From: Mesorhizobium temperatum
GTDB lineage: Bacteria > Pseudomonadota > Alphaproteobacteria > Rhizobiales > Rhizobiaceae
DNA: 64,000 bases
Direction: 5' to 3'
Assembly (NCBI RefSeq): GCF_002284575.1
Contig: NZ_NPKJ01000068.1
Coordinates: 372,001-436,000 of the forward strand
Part shown: positions 26,097 to 36,205 of the stretch, piece by piece
How the letters are laid out: every line of letters begins with the position of its first letter
Position numbering within the stretch: the stretch's first letter is position 1
Notes under the pieces: generated by a model
Databases searched by the model: none
Told to the model about the DNA's origin: nothing
Seen by the model: only the letters and a program-made list of their open reading frames with translations
Made by a program: the position numbers and the translations under genes

Positions 26097-26636
26097 TTAT
26101 TCGGCGACAGCCGCTTCCGCGGCCTTGGCGGCCTCGTCGGCGGCCTTCTTCTCGGCGGCGTCCTGCGCCGCCTTCTCGGCGGCCAGCGCCTGGGCGGCGG
26201 CCACCTTCTCGGCCTCGATGCGGGCCTTCTCGGCGTTCAGCGCATCGCGCTCCTCATCGTTCAGCTTGCGGGCGCGCACGCCGGTGTTTTCCGAAATACG
26301 GGCCGACTTGCCGCGACGATCGCGCAGGTAGTAAAGCTTGGCGCGGCGCACCTTGCCGCGGCGCACGATCTCGACGCCCTCGACCATCGGCGAAAAGACC
26401 GGGAACACGCGCTCCACGCCTTCGCCGTAGGAAATCTTGCGAACGGTGAAATTCTCCTGGAAACCGGCGCCGGCGCGGGCGATGACAACGCCCTCATAAG
26501 CCTGGACGCGGGTGCGGGTTCCTTCGGTCACGCGGACCTGGACGCGCACGGTGTCGCCGGGCTGGAATTCGGGAAGCTTGCGCTTGGCTTCGATCTTGGC
26601 GGCCTGTTCGGCCTCGAGCTGACGGAGGATATCCAT
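26097..26636 (-). CDS. rplS: 50S ribosomal protein L19
   Basis: Large-subunit protein at the 30S-50S interface. Residues 1-125 match L19 (PGDTVRVQVRVTEG, VQAYEGVVIARAG, RRGKVRRAKLYYLRDR). The remaining 54 residues are a low-complexity Ala/Glu/Lys helix (VAAAQALAAEKAAQDAAEKK), an extension known in many Rhizobiales L19 proteins. The total of 179 compares with about 115 in E. coli. It lies downstream of trmD on the same strand but is separated from it by an opposing TauE/SafE gene, so it must have its own promoter. Confidence 0.96.
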   Translation of the reverse strand: MDILRQLEAEQAAKIEAKRKLPEFQPGDTVRVQVRVTEGTRTRVQAYEGVVIARAGAGFQENFTVRKISYGEGVERVFPVFSPMVEGVEIVRRGKVRRAKLYYLRDRRGKSARISENTGVRARKLNDEERDALNAEKARIEAEKVAAAQALAAEKAAQDAAEKKAADEAAKAAEAAVAE

Positions 26637-26968
26637 CTCAAAAATCCACTTCTTGTTCTTCCGACAGTCAGAGCGTCCGGCACTCGCCTTGCAGTTGCAT
26701 CGACCGCTCGGCTATGCCCTTTGTTCGAGACCGTCTGGGTTCGAGAACATCGGGCAGGGGCGACTACACCGTCATTGTTGACGGGTCCGGCAGATTGTTC
26801 TTCCGGTTCGGCGCGCACATACAGCTATTTCGACGCTTTGTCACGCCTTCGCCGTGTCTTTTTTGGTCGTTGGTCGACATTGCAATCTTTCAGCTCAGGG
26901 GTTGCGTCGAAGGCCCAAGCTTTTTAAGCCGGGTAAAACGTGACTTTCCTCCGGCGGCAACACCCTCC
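26637..26968. other. Divergent promoter region rplS / tauE-like
   Basis: About 330 bases between two divergent genes. It should contain the rplS promoter and leader and the promoter of the TauE/SafE gene. I see no gene and no clear L19 autoregulatory structure. Confidence 0.4.
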
Positions 26969-27721
26969 ATGCCAGTTCTCGATGCGGCCCTGCTCTTTTT
27001 TGCGGGCTTTCTCTCAGGTGCCGTCAACGCCATAGCCGGCGGCGGGACGTTCATAACCTTCGGCGCCATGTCGCTGGTCGGTTTGCCGCCGATCGTCGCC
27101 AACGCCACCTCGTCGCTGACACAGTTTCCCGGCTACATCACCTCGACGCTCGCCTACTGGTCCGACATCAAGCATTTCTGGCGCACGGCATTGCTGCTCG
27201 GCCTTATCTCGGCTTTCGGTGCACTGGCCGGTGCGCTCATCCTTCTGGCGCTCGACAATCCGTCGTTTCGCGTCCTGGTGCCCTGGCTGCTGCTGGCGGC
27301 AACCGCGCTGTTCGCCGCCGGGCCGTGGCTGAAGCCGGCACCCAAGCCGGGGCATGAGGCCGCGGTGGGTTCACTGGTCGGTTCCATGGCGCAATTCGCT
27401 ACCGCCGTCTATGGCGGCTTCTTCGGCGCCGGCATGGGCGTCATGATGCTGGCAACGCTCGGCCTCACCCAGGCTGGCGACTATCACCGTCTGAACGCGC
27501 TGAAGAACATGTTGGCCGTGGTCATCGCGGCGGTAGCCATCCTGGTCTTCGTCTCCGGCGACGTCATCGCCTGGCCGCAGGCGATCGTCATGATACCCGG
27601 CGGCGCGCTGGGCGGCTATGCCGGCGTCTGGATCGCCAAGCGTGTGCCGCAGATTGCCGTGCGCGGCTTCGTCGTTGGGGTCGGCGTGTTCCTGGCCTTT
27701 TACTATTTCACCAGGGGGTGA
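26969..27721 (+). CDS. TauE/SafE-family sulfite/sulfonate exporter
   Basis: Inner-membrane transporter of the TSUP family; substrate unknown, often sulfite or organosulfonates. The 250 residues have about seven or eight hydrophobic segments, with the family motif AGFLSGAVNAIAGGGTFITF in the first and GFFGAGMGVMMLATLG at mid-protein. The Met at 26969 is used because the upstream open frame is non-similar. Its 3' end overlaps the convergent trmD by 19 bases. Confidence 0.92.
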   Translation: MPVLDAALLFFAGFLSGAVNAIAGGGTFITFGAMSLVGLPPIVANATSSLTQFPGYITSTLAYWSDIKHFWRTALLLGLISAFGALAGALILLALDNPSFRVLVPWLLLAATALFAAGPWLKPAPKPGHEAAVGSLVGSMAQFATAVYGGFFGAGMGVMMLATLGLTQAGDYHRLNALKNMLAVVIAAVAILVFVSGDVIAWPQAIVMIPGGALGGYAGVWIAKRVPQIAVRGFVVGVGVFLAFYYFTRG

Positions 27722-28401
27722 GCAGCTAACAGGTCCGGCCGCCGCTCCTTCGTCAATTTTTCCGACTCGGCGCGCCGCCATGCGGCGATCTTCTTGTGAT
27801 TGCCCGAGGTGAGAACCTCAGGGATTTGCCGGCCCTCGAATTCCTGCGGCCGCGTGTAGTGCGGATGTTCGAGCAGGCCGTTTTCAAAGCTCTCTTCATC
27901 GCCCGACACCGCATTGCCCATCACGCCGGGCAACAGCCGCACCACTGCGTCGAGCAGCACGAGTGCTGCTGGCTCCCCGCCGGAGAGGATGAAGTCGCCG
28001 ACCGAGACCTCTTCCAGTCCACGCGCGTCAATCACCCGCTGGTCAACGCCTTCGAAGCGTCCGCAGACGATGACGACACCCGGCCCGGCGGCCAGTTCGC
28101 GCACGCGGGACTGCGTCAGCGGTTTTCCACGCGGACTCATTAGCAGCCGTGGCCGTGGATCGCCCGGTGGCGAGATATGGTCGATCGTCTTGGCCAGAAC
28201 ATCGGCGCGCATCACCATGCCGGCGCCACCGCCGGCCGGCGTGTCGTCGACGGTGCGATGGCGATCGGTGGCGAAATCGCGGATCTGGATTGCTTCCAGC
28301 GACCATGTGCCGGCCTCCAGCGCCCGGCCGGCCAGCGACAGGCCGAGCGCGCCGGGAAACATCTCGGGATAGAGCGTCAGCACCGAGGCGGAAAAACTCA
28401 C
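27703..28401 (-). CDS. trmD: tRNA (guanine-37-N1)-methyltransferase
   Basis: Methylates G37 next to the anticodon and prevents frameshifting. The 232 residues show the SPOUT trefoil-knot motifs: TLYPEMFPG at the start, DDTPAGGGAGMVMRADVL and FILSGGEPAALVLLDAVVRL. It overlaps rimM by four bases and is the downstream gene of the pair. Its 3' end overlaps the opposing TauE/SafE gene, an unusual arrangement since rplS usually follows directly. Confidence 0.96.
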   Translation of the reverse strand: MSFSASVLTLYPEMFPGALGLSLAGRALEAGTWSLEAIQIRDFATDRHRTVDDTPAGGGAGMVMRADVLAKTIDHISPPGDPRPRLLMSPRGKPLTQSRVRELAAGPGVVIVCGRFEGVDQRVIDARGLEEVSVGDFILSGGEPAALVLLDAVVRLLPGVMGNAVSGDEESFENGLLEHPHYTRPQEFEGRQIPEVLTSGNHKKIAAWRRAESEKLTKERRPDLLAAHPLVK

Positions 28402-28997
28402 CGGTTGCCCCCGGCGTCCTTCGGCCCGCGCGGCCGGCCCTTCGGGTCGAAGCCATCGCTGCCGGGAGCATCGCTGTCCTCGTCATCGATCAAGCCCGCC
28501 GCCGCCGGATCGATGCGGAGGAAGCCCTCTTTGATTGACACGTCAGGCACGGCAGCCTGCGTGAACGGAATCAGCACGCCTTTGCGCTCGCCAAGCGTCA
28601 CGTCGAGAATGTCGCCGCCGCCGAAATTATGCACGGCAACGACCTTGCCGATGTCAGCACCGGTATCGTCCCGGACTGCCAGCCCGACGAGATCGGCATG
28701 ATAGAATTCGTCCTCTTCGCCATCGTCCGGCAGCATCGAGCGGTCGACGAACAATTCCGTGCCGGCGAGCGCCTCGGCGGCGTTGCGGTCGCTGATGCCC
28801 TTGAAGCGCACCACCACGACGTTATTGGCCGGCCTGATGTCGACGATCTGGAAGGCACGGCCGTCCCTGGCATAGAGCGGCCCGTAGTCGGCCAGCGCCA
28901 GAGGATCGCCGGTGAAGGTTTTCACGCGCAATTCGCCCTTGATGCCGTGGGCGGCGCCGATCACGGCCATCTGGACAGGGTTTTGCGGTTTGGTCAT
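28398..28997 (-). CDS. rimM: 16S rRNA processing protein RimM
   Basis: Ribosome maturation factor for the 30S head. The 199 residues begin with the RimM signature VQMAVIGAAHGIKGELRVKTFT, followed by a PRC-barrel domain (YHADLVGLAVRDDTGADIG) and a charged C-terminal tail. It is first in a rimM-trmD pair. The usual upstream neighbour rpsP is not here; xerC stands divergently 131 bases away. Confidence 0.95.
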   Translation of the reverse strand: MTKPQNPVQMAVIGAAHGIKGELRVKTFTGDPLALADYGPLYARDGRAFQIVDIRPANNVVVVRFKGISDRNAAEALAGTELFVDRSMLPDDGEEDEFYHADLVGLAVRDDTGADIGKVVAVHNFGGGDILDVTLGERKGVLIPFTQAAVPDVSIKEGFLRIDPAAAGLIDDEDSDAPGSDGFDPKGRPRGPKDAGGNR

Positions 28998-29128
28998 CGG
29001 TGGAAAATCCTTTGGCCTTGCTCTAGCTCCACCCTCTTGTCATTTCAATGACGCGGCTCTTCACCGCTTCCTAACCCGGCTGCCGGAAGATGGCCCAGAA
29101 TGGAAGAACGGCATATCGGAAGAGCGCA

Positions 29129-30067
29129 ATGCAGGAATTCCTTATCCCGGCCAGACCAGACCTTCTGGCGGCCCGCGAAAGCTGGCTGAAGATGCTGGCG
29201 CGCGAACGCCGGCTGTCGCCGGAAACCGTGGAAGCCTATGAGCGCGACACGCGCCAGTTTCTGCACTTCCTGACAGGCCATTGCGGCGGTTCGCCCGGCA
29301 TTTCGGATATCGCCGATCTTCGCCCGGCCGATCTGCGCGGCTTTCTCGCCGCCCGCCGCGCCGGAGGCGCCGGCGCCCGCACGCTCGGACGCGGGCTCGC
29401 CGGCATCCGCTCGCTGCTGCGCTTTCTGGAGCGGCGCGGCCTCGTCAATGCGGCGGGTGCTGCGGCACTGCGCGCGCCGCGGCAGCCGAAATCGCTGCCC
29501 AAGCCGCTGACGGCCAGCGATGCGAAACACGTCGTTTCGGTGGAAGGCCAGTTGGCCGAGGAACCGTGGATCGCTGCCCGCAACGGCGCCGTGCTGACGC
29601 TGCTCTACGGCTCAGGTCTGCGCATTTCCGAGGCGCTCGGCCTGCCTAGCGCCGACCTTTCGTCGCCTGATGAAACGGTGCTGCGCGTCACCGGCAAGGG
29701 CGGCAAGACGCGGCTGGTGCCGGTGCTGCCGATCGCGATGCGGGCGATCGCCGAATATCGCCGGCTCTGCCCCTATCAACTCGATCCGAAGGGCCTGCTG
29801 TTTCGCGGCGCCCGCGGCGGCCCGCTCAACCCGGCCATCGTCCAGCGCGACATGGCCAAGCTGCGCTCGGCGCTCAATCTGCCCGACACCGCCACGCCGC
29901 ACGCCTTGCGCCATTCCTTCGCCACGCATCTGCTTGGGCGCGGCGGCGACCTGCGCACCATCCAGGAATTGTTGGGCCACGCCAGCCTGTCGACGACGCA
30001 GATCTACACCGGCGTCGACACCGCGAGGCTGCTCGAAGTCTATGAAGCGGCCCATCCGCGGGCGTAA
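29129..30067 (+). CDS. xerC: Tyrosine recombinase XerC
   Basis: Resolves chromosome dimers at dif with XerD, activated by FtsK. The 312 residues have an N-terminal SAM-like domain (ERRLSPETVEAYERDTRQFL) and a catalytic domain with Arg in GSGLRISEALGL, Lys in GKGGKTRLVPV, His-x-x-Arg in HALRHSFATHLL, His in ELLGHASLSTTQIY and the Tyr nucleophile at its end. All catalytic residues are present. The chosen start has GAAGAG upstream; an in-frame start 13 codons earlier is less likely. It is a standalone gene, so XerC rather than a mobile integrase. Confidence 0.93.
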   Translation: MQEFLIPARPDLLAARESWLKMLARERRLSPETVEAYERDTRQFLHFLTGHCGGSPGISDIADLRPADLRGFLAARRAGGAGARTLGRGLAGIRSLLRFLERRGLVNAAGAAALRAPRQPKSLPKPLTASDAKHVVSVEGQLAEEPWIAARNGAVLTLLYGSGLRISEALGLPSADLSSPDETVLRVTGKGGKTRLVPVLPIAMRAIAEYRRLCPYQLDPKGLLFRGARGGPLNPAIVQRDMAKLRSALNLPDTATPHALRHSFATHLLGRGGDLRTIQELLGHASLSTTQIYTGVDTARLLEVYEAAHPRA

Positions 30068-30181
30068 TCGACGCATGATTTCGCAAAGTTGCAGCCAGGA
30101 TTTGAGCCGTGGAACGATGTCCGAGACAATTTTGCTGCGCCAGTTAACCGTTTCGCCGTTCTTTGTCTCTAAAAAGCGGCC

Positions 30182-31249
30182 ATGAAACGCGTCATTACCA
30201 TCGCCGACCGCACGGCCCTTGCTTCGTTGAAGCTGCTCGTGGCGCTCAACGTCCTGTTTTTTCTCTCTTTCCTCATCCTCGCGCTGCTCGCCGCCGGCAA
30301 GGCGCGCGCCGAAACCCCGGTCTGCGCCGGCGCCGACATGCTGTCGGCCTTGCAGAAGGACGACCCGGCCACCTACCGCAAGATCGAGACGGAAGCGGCC
30401 GCAACACTGAACGGCAAGGGCCTGTTGTGGAAACTGGAAAAGGCGGGCGAAAGGCCGTCCTTCCTGTTCGGCACCATGCACATGACCGACCCGCGCGTGA
30501 CCACGCTGCCGCCCGCCGCGCAAAAGGCGTTTGACGCTGCCGACACTGTCGTCATCGAGACCACGGAGGTGCTCGATCAGCAGAAGATGATGGCGGCGTT
30601 CCTGAAAGAGCCGGAGCTGATGATGTTCACCGACAGCACCACGCTGTCCTCGCTGCTGTCGCCGGACGATGCGGCGGCGGTGAACAAGGCGCTCGACGCG
30701 CGCGGCATCCCGCCGGCGAGCGTCGCCAAGATGAAACCGTGGATGCTGTCGACCATGGTCGCGCTCCCGGCCTGTGAACTGGCCCGCCAGGCAGGCGGCG
30801 CGCCGGTGCTCGACATCAAGCTCGCGCAGGACGCCAAAGCCTCAGGCAAAGCCGTCGATGGGTTGGAGACCGTCGCCGACCAGCTTCGCGCCATGGCCTC
30901 GCTGCCGCTCGCTTTTCACATGAAGGGCCTCGTCGACACATTGAAGCTCGGCAACAGGGTGAACGACGTCAACGAAACCATGATCGTGCTTTACCAGCGC
31001 GGCGACATCGGCATGCTCTGGCCGCTGTTTCGTGCCGTCCTTCCCGGCGGCGAAGACGATTCGGCGGGCTATGCCGCCTTCGAGGAAACCATGATCACCC
31101 GCCGCAACAAGGTGATGATCGATCATGCCGGGCCGATCCTCGCCAAGGGCAACGCCTTCATGGCGGTCGGCGCCTTGCACCTTCCGGGCGCGGAAGGTCT
31201 GGTCGAGGATTTCCGCAAGGCCGGTTACACCGTCACTGCCGTCGACTGA
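30182..31249 (+). CDS. TraB/GumN-family protein
   Basis: Predicted exported or membrane-anchored protein of the Tiki/TraB superfamily, some of whose members are metal-dependent proteases. The 355 residues start with a hydrophobic segment (LVALNVLFFLSFLILALLAA, 19-38) and an Ala-x-Ala site. The domain has the conserved FLFGTMHMTDPR near residue 96, a central VVIETTEV and a C-terminal MAVGALHLPGAEGL, which hold the proposed metal-binding residues. Its role in bacteria is not established. Confidence 0.88.
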   Translation: MKRVITIADRTALASLKLLVALNVLFFLSFLILALLAAGKARAETPVCAGADMLSALQKDDPATYRKIETEAAATLNGKGLLWKLEKAGERPSFLFGTMHMTDPRVTTLPPAAQKAFDAADTVVIETTEVLDQQKMMAAFLKEPELMMFTDSTTLSSLLSPDDAAAVNKALDARGIPPASVAKMKPWMLSTMVALPACELARQAGGAPVLDIKLAQDAKASGKAVDGLETVADQLRAMASLPLAFHMKGLVDTLKLGNRVNDVNETMIVLYQRGDIGMLWPLFRAVLPGGEDDSAGYAAFEETMITRRNKVMIDHAGPILAKGNAFMAVGALHLPGAEGLVEDFRKAGYTVTAVD

Positions 31250-31280
31250 GTTGCACGGTTGAGTTGCAGACCCGGCAAGA

Positions 31281-31313
31281 CGTGATTCGGGGCGATGCCT
31301 TTCCCGAATCACG
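31281..31313. repeat. Perfect 11-bp hairpin after the TraB/GumN gene
   Basis: CGTGATTCGGG and CCCGAATCACG flank an 11-base loop. There is no T-tract, so it is not a typical terminator, though it lies 31 bases after a stop codon. Confidence 0.6.
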
Positions 31314-31518
31314 GAAGGCGTGTCTGAGTACAGGAAGGTCGAAAGGTTTGTTTTGGCTCGATCACTACGAATTTTGCGAGTAAAGTGCGTGCGGACAAAC
31401 GATTCCCGGCGAAGATTGCCCTGTTTTCGGCGTTTTCGATCCCTAGCGTGAAACCTGTTCGACGATTGCGCGTTGATGTGTGTTGATTGATACTTTTCAT
31501 CCCACGGAGGACACTTTT

Positions 31519-31899
31519 ATGGCGAATCCAAACGACCCGTACACCACTCCGACCCCCCCTCCCAAGTCGGGTGGCGGCAGCACCGGCTGGCTGATTGCCC
31601 TGGTCGTCGTTATCCTGGCCATTGTCGCTTACTATGTTTTTGGAACAAGCGGTGAGGCGCCAGCGCCTGGTGAACCGCCGGCTGCAACCACGCCGGCCCC
31701 GGCGCCAGCGCCCGCTGAACCGACGCCTGCTCCGGCAGAGCCCGCGCCAGCCCCGGCACCTGCAGAGCCAGCACCTGCCCCGGCACCCGCAGAGCCTGCC
31801 CCGGCACCCGCAGAGCCTGCTCCGGCGCCTACCCCAGCACCTGCTCCGGCGCCTGCAGAGCCAGCGCCTGCTCCGGCGCCCGCACCGGCCCCGCAGTGA
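31519..31899 (+). CDS. Pro/Ala-rich single-pass membrane protein
   Basis: A 126-residue protein in three parts: a hydrophilic, Pro-rich N-terminus (about 1-23), one membrane segment (WLIALVVVILAIVAYYVFG, about 24-42), and about 80 residues of near-perfect PAPAPAEP-type repeats running to the C-terminus. By charge rule the tail probably lies in the periplasm as a stiff rod. There is no recognised domain. GGAGGACAC precedes the ATG at 31519, and a strong terminator follows, so it looks like a real, single gene. Similar low-complexity proteins occur in rhizobia; the function is unknown. Confidence 0.75.
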   Translation: MANPNDPYTTPTPPPKSGGGSTGWLIALVVVILAIVAYYVFGTSGEAPAPGEPPAATTPAPAPAPAEPTPAPAEPAPAPAPAEPAPAPAPAEPAPAPAEPAPAPTPAPAPAPAEPAPAPAPAPAPQ

Positions 31900-31921
31900 T
31901 CGGCTGCTGACTTCAAATACG

Positions 31922-31953
31922 AACGGCCCGCTGAAAAGCGGGCCGTTTTGCTT
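31922..31953 (+). terminator. Terminator of the Pro/Ala-rich gene
   Basis: A 10-bp perfect stem (AACGGCCCGC with GCGGGCCGTT, loop TGAAAA) is followed by TTGCTTT. It lies 23 bases after the stop codon. The opposite strand lacks a T-tract, so it probably does not serve lpdA. Confidence 0.88.
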
Positions 31954-31988
31954 TGAACCGTCAGATGGCTGCCGGAGGCGAGGAAGAC

Positions 31989-33395
<1,407 letters not shown>

Positions 33396-33498
33396 GATTT
33401 GTCCTTCTGGTCTGGCACTCAGCCTTGGCTGGCATTTGAGCATTTTGCGGCCAAGTGGAATCACTTGGCGTCGCAGAAATGCGGCTAAAACAAATAGA

Positions 33499-33540
33499 TA
33501 GAGCGGGATGCCCAGTTCAATTTGAACGCATCCCGCTCTA
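33499..33540. repeat. Palindromic repeat (gagcgggatgc type)
   Basis: TAGAGCGGGATGC and GCATCCCGCTCTA form a perfect 13-bp inverted repeat with an inner TTCAATTTGAA palindrome. It lies between lpdA and the SDR gene. Its right edge (CTA at 33538-33540) is the TAG stop codon of the SDR gene. Confidence 0.75.
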
Positions 33541-34293
33541 GCGGCCGCCGCCCACTTCCAAATTCGCGCCTGTCGTATAGGACGCCCCGTCCGACAGGAG
33601 CCAGAGAATTGCCGCGGCGACCTCTTCGGTGGTCCCCGCCCTTTGCATCGGCACGCCGTGACGCATCCTCTCGACGCGATCCGGCTGTCCGCCGGAGGCA
33701 TGAATTTCGGTATCGACAATCCCTGGGCTGACTGCGTTGACGCGAATGCCTTCGCCAGCCACTTCGCGTGCCAGGCCAATAGTGAAGGAATCGATCGCGC
33801 CCTTCGAGGCGGCGTAGTCGACATATTCGCCCGGTCCGCCAATTCTTGCAGCAATCGAGGAAACATTCACGATGGCGCCGCCCTTGCCGCCATGGCTGGT
33901 CGACATGCGCTTCACCGCTTCGCGGGCACAGAGCATGGAGCCAATGATGTTGATGCGCATCATGCGCTCCAGCCTCGCTCCGCTCATTTCGTCGACACGC
34001 GCCCTTTGGTCGACCACGCCAGCATTGTTGACGAGCGCATCGAGCGGCCCGAAGGCATGGTCGATGCTCTCGAACATCGCCTGAATATCGGCCTCGCTGC
34101 CAATGTCGCCCTTGATGGCCAGCGCTTCGCCGCCGGCCTGTTCGATCGCCTCGACAAGCGCCGTGGCAGCAGCCTCGTTCGAGGCATAGTTGATCGCAAC
34201 ACGGTATCCAGCCTTGGCGGCAAGTCGGGCCGTGGCGGCACCGATGCCGCGGCCGCCGCCGGTCACCAGCAGCACTTTTTTGGCCACGCTCAT
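33538..34293 (-). CDS. SDR-family oxidoreductase
   Basis: NAD(P)-dependent short-chain dehydrogenase of 251 residues. It has the cofactor motif TGGGRGIGAATA near residue 10, NNAGV around 87, and the catalytic Ser-Tyr-Lys (IVNVSSIAARIGGPGEYVDYAASK). The substrate is unknown. It overlaps the preceding exported-protein gene by four bases and stands between sucB and lpdA; to my knowledge a dehydrogenase gene at this place also occurs in other rhizobia. The stop codon is provided by the edge of a palindromic repeat. Confidence 0.93.
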   Translation of the reverse strand: MSVAKKVLLVTGGGRGIGAATARLAAKAGYRVAINYASNEAAATALVEAIEQAGGEALAIKGDIGSEADIQAMFESIDHAFGPLDALVNNAGVVDQRARVDEMSGARLERMMRINIIGSMLCAREAVKRMSTSHGGKGGAIVNVSSIAARIGGPGEYVDYAASKGAIDSFTIGLAREVAGEGIRVNAVSPGIVDTEIHASGGQPDRVERMRHGVPMQRAGTTEEVAAAILWLLSDGASYTTGANLEVGGGR

Positions 34294-34829
34294 TCCTGAC
34301 AGCCCTTCAGCGAAAAAATATCCCACGGCACCTTTGAAAACCCGTTGGCGCCATAGGCGGTCGACCTCTGCAGCGACGGTCCGAGGTCGGGAAAGATCAG
34401 GGTCTTCGGCGCGTCCACGCCTTCGGCCGGCAGCAGAGCGATGTTGCCCTTGTCGTCAGCACTGTAGACGACCCCCTCCCACAGCGTGCAGGCGGCGAGC
34501 TCGTCGCCGGTGACGTCGCCTGTCGGGCATTTGTACATCAGCGACCCATGCGGCCGCGCCACGCCTTCCGTCCACATGACGATGCCGTCGAGCACGACAT
34601 CGTTATCGAGCACCATCTTGAAGGTGTTGGTGACCACAGCCGATCCCCCGGTCGGCCTGAAATCGATCTCGGCCGCACCTTCGGCATCGCCATAGACGGC
34701 GAGCTCGAGCGGGCAGGCGGCAAAGGCTGCCGATCCCGTCTGCGCAACGCCGGCCGCGAGCACAGCTGCGAAAAACACCCTGGACCGGAAATGCGCGGAA
34801 CTGGTCATCATTCGGTGGCGCAGATCCAT
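34290..34829 (-). CDS. Exported hypothetical protein in the suc-lpd operon
   Basis: A protein of about 179 residues with a signal peptide (FFAAVLAAGVAQTGSAAFA) and a mature domain with four cysteines, which suggests disulfides in the periplasm. I recognise no family. The start is uncertain: GTG at 34841, ATG at 34829 and ATG at 34811/34808 are all in frame; I give the middle one. It overlaps the SDR gene by four bases (ATGA) and lies downstream of sucB in the same operon. Confidence 0.78.
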   Translation of the reverse strand: MDLRHRMMTSSAHFRSRVFFAAVLAAGVAQTGSAAFAACPLELAVYGDAEGAAEIDFRPTGGSAVVTNTFKMVLDNDVVLDGIVMWTEGVARPHGSLMYKCPTGDVTGDELAACTLWEGVVYSADDKGNIALLPAEGVDAPKTLIFPDLGPSLQRSTAYGANGFSKVPWDIFSLKGCQE

Positions 34830-34853
34830 TCTCCGGCTCACCTCGACCGGCCC

Positions 34854-36155
34854 CTAGAGGTCGAGCACCAGCCGCTCCGGATCCTCCAGGCTGTCCTTGA
34901 CCCGGACCAGGAAGGTCACCGCTTCCTTGCCGTCGACGATGCGGTGATCGTAGGAGAGCGCCAGATACATCATCGGCCGGATCACGATCTGGCCGCCGAC
35001 CACCACCGGCCGCTCCTGGATCTTATGCATGCCCAGAATGCCCGACTGCGGCGCGTTGAGGATCGGCGTCGACATCAGCGACCCGTAAACGCCGCCGTTA
35101 GAAATCGTAAACGTGCCTCCTTGCATGTCGGCGACCGACAGCTTGCCGTCACGCGCGGCGATGCCCAGCCGGCCGATATCCTTCTCGATCTCGGCGATCG
35201 ACATCTGGTCGGCATCGCGCACCACCGGCACGACAAGGCCTTTTTCGGTGCCGACGGCGACGCCGATATGGGCGTAGTTCTTGAAGATGATGTCGGTGCC
35301 GTCGATCTCGGCATTGACGGAGGGGATTTCCTTCAGTGCATGGGTGACGGCTTTGGTGAAGAAGCCCATGAAGCCCAGCTTCACGCCGTGCTTCTTCTCG
35401 AACACATCCTTGTATTTGGTCCTGAGCGCCATCACCGCGCTCATGTCCACCTCGTTGAAGGTGGTCAGCATGGCGGCGGTCGACTGCGCTTCCTTGAGGC
35501 GGCGCGCGATGGTTTGCCGCAGCTTGGTCATGCGCACGCGCTCTTCGCGCGACGCGTCATCGGCCGAGGACGGCGCACGGGCAGCGACCGGTGCAGGCGC
35601 CTTCGGCGTCTCGGCCGGTTGCGACGGCGCGCCCCTGGCGATCGCGTCGAGCACGTCGCCCTTCAGCACCTGGCCGCGCTTGCCGGAACCCGAGACCTGG
35701 TCGACCGCGAGATTGCTCTCGGCCAGCAGCTTCGCCGCCGCTGGCGCTGGCGGCATCGTGCGGGCCTCGATCGGCCCGGCATCGCCGGCGATCTTGGCGG
35801 TCTCGGCCGCGGCTTGCTTGACAGTGGCTGCGGCGGTCGGCGCCGAGGCCTGCGATACCGCGTCCTGCTTTGGTTCGGGAGTTGACGCCTTCGCGGGTGC
35901 TGCCGCTTTTGCCCCGTCGCCCGCCGAAATCATGCCGAGCAAAGCACCGACCTCGACCGTCTCGCCCTCCTTGACAGCGATCTCGCTAAGCGTTCCTGCG
36001 GCCGCGGCCGGCACTTCCACCGTTACCTTGTCGGTCTCGAGTTCGACCAGCGGTTCGTCGGTGGCGATCGCGTCGCCCACCTTCTTGAACCATTTGCCGA
36101 TGGTCGCCTCGGTGACGGATTCGCCAAGGGTGGGGACGCGGATTTCGGTAGCCAT
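34854..36155 (-). CDS. sucB: Dihydrolipoyl succinyltransferase (E2 of 2-oxoglutarate dehydrogenase)
   Basis: Transfers the succinyl group to CoA. The 433 residues have one N-terminal lipoyl domain with the lipoylated Lys43 in ELETDKVTVEVPA, an Ala/Pro-rich linker (about 80-150), a peripheral-subunit binding domain (AAKLLAESNLAVDQVSGSGK) and the acyltransferase core with the catalytic His-Asp in LSYDHRIVDGKEA. It lies 50 bases after sucA. A single lipoyl domain and the LGESVTEA start fit SucB rather than pyruvate E2. Confidence 0.96.
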   Translation of the reverse strand: MATEIRVPTLGESVTEATIGKWFKKVGDAIATDEPLVELETDKVTVEVPAAAAGTLSEIAVKEGETVEVGALLGMISAGDGAKAAAPAKASTPEPKQDAVSQASAPTAAATVKQAAAETAKIAGDAGPIEARTMPPAPAAAKLLAESNLAVDQVSGSGKRGQVLKGDVLDAIARGAPSQPAETPKAPAPVAARAPSSADDASREERVRMTKLRQTIARRLKEAQSTAAMLTTFNEVDMSAVMALRTKYKDVFEKKHGVKLGFMGFFTKAVTHALKEIPSVNAEIDGTDIIFKNYAHIGVAVGTEKGLVVPVVRDADQMSIAEIEKDIGRLGIAARDGKLSVADMQGGTFTISNGGVYGSLMSTPILNAPQSGILGMHKIQERPVVVGGQIVIRPMMYLALSYDHRIVDGKEAVTFLVRVKDSLEDPERLVLDL

Positions 36156-36205
36156 TGTGCCTGTCCGTTTTTCTGTCGGTTCTGTTCTATTCGCCCGGCT
36201 CTGTT

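Noticed and set aside
31675..31895. Short regular DNA repeats resembling a CRISPR array
   Set aside because: They are in-frame codons of a Pro/Ala-rich protein with no spacers.
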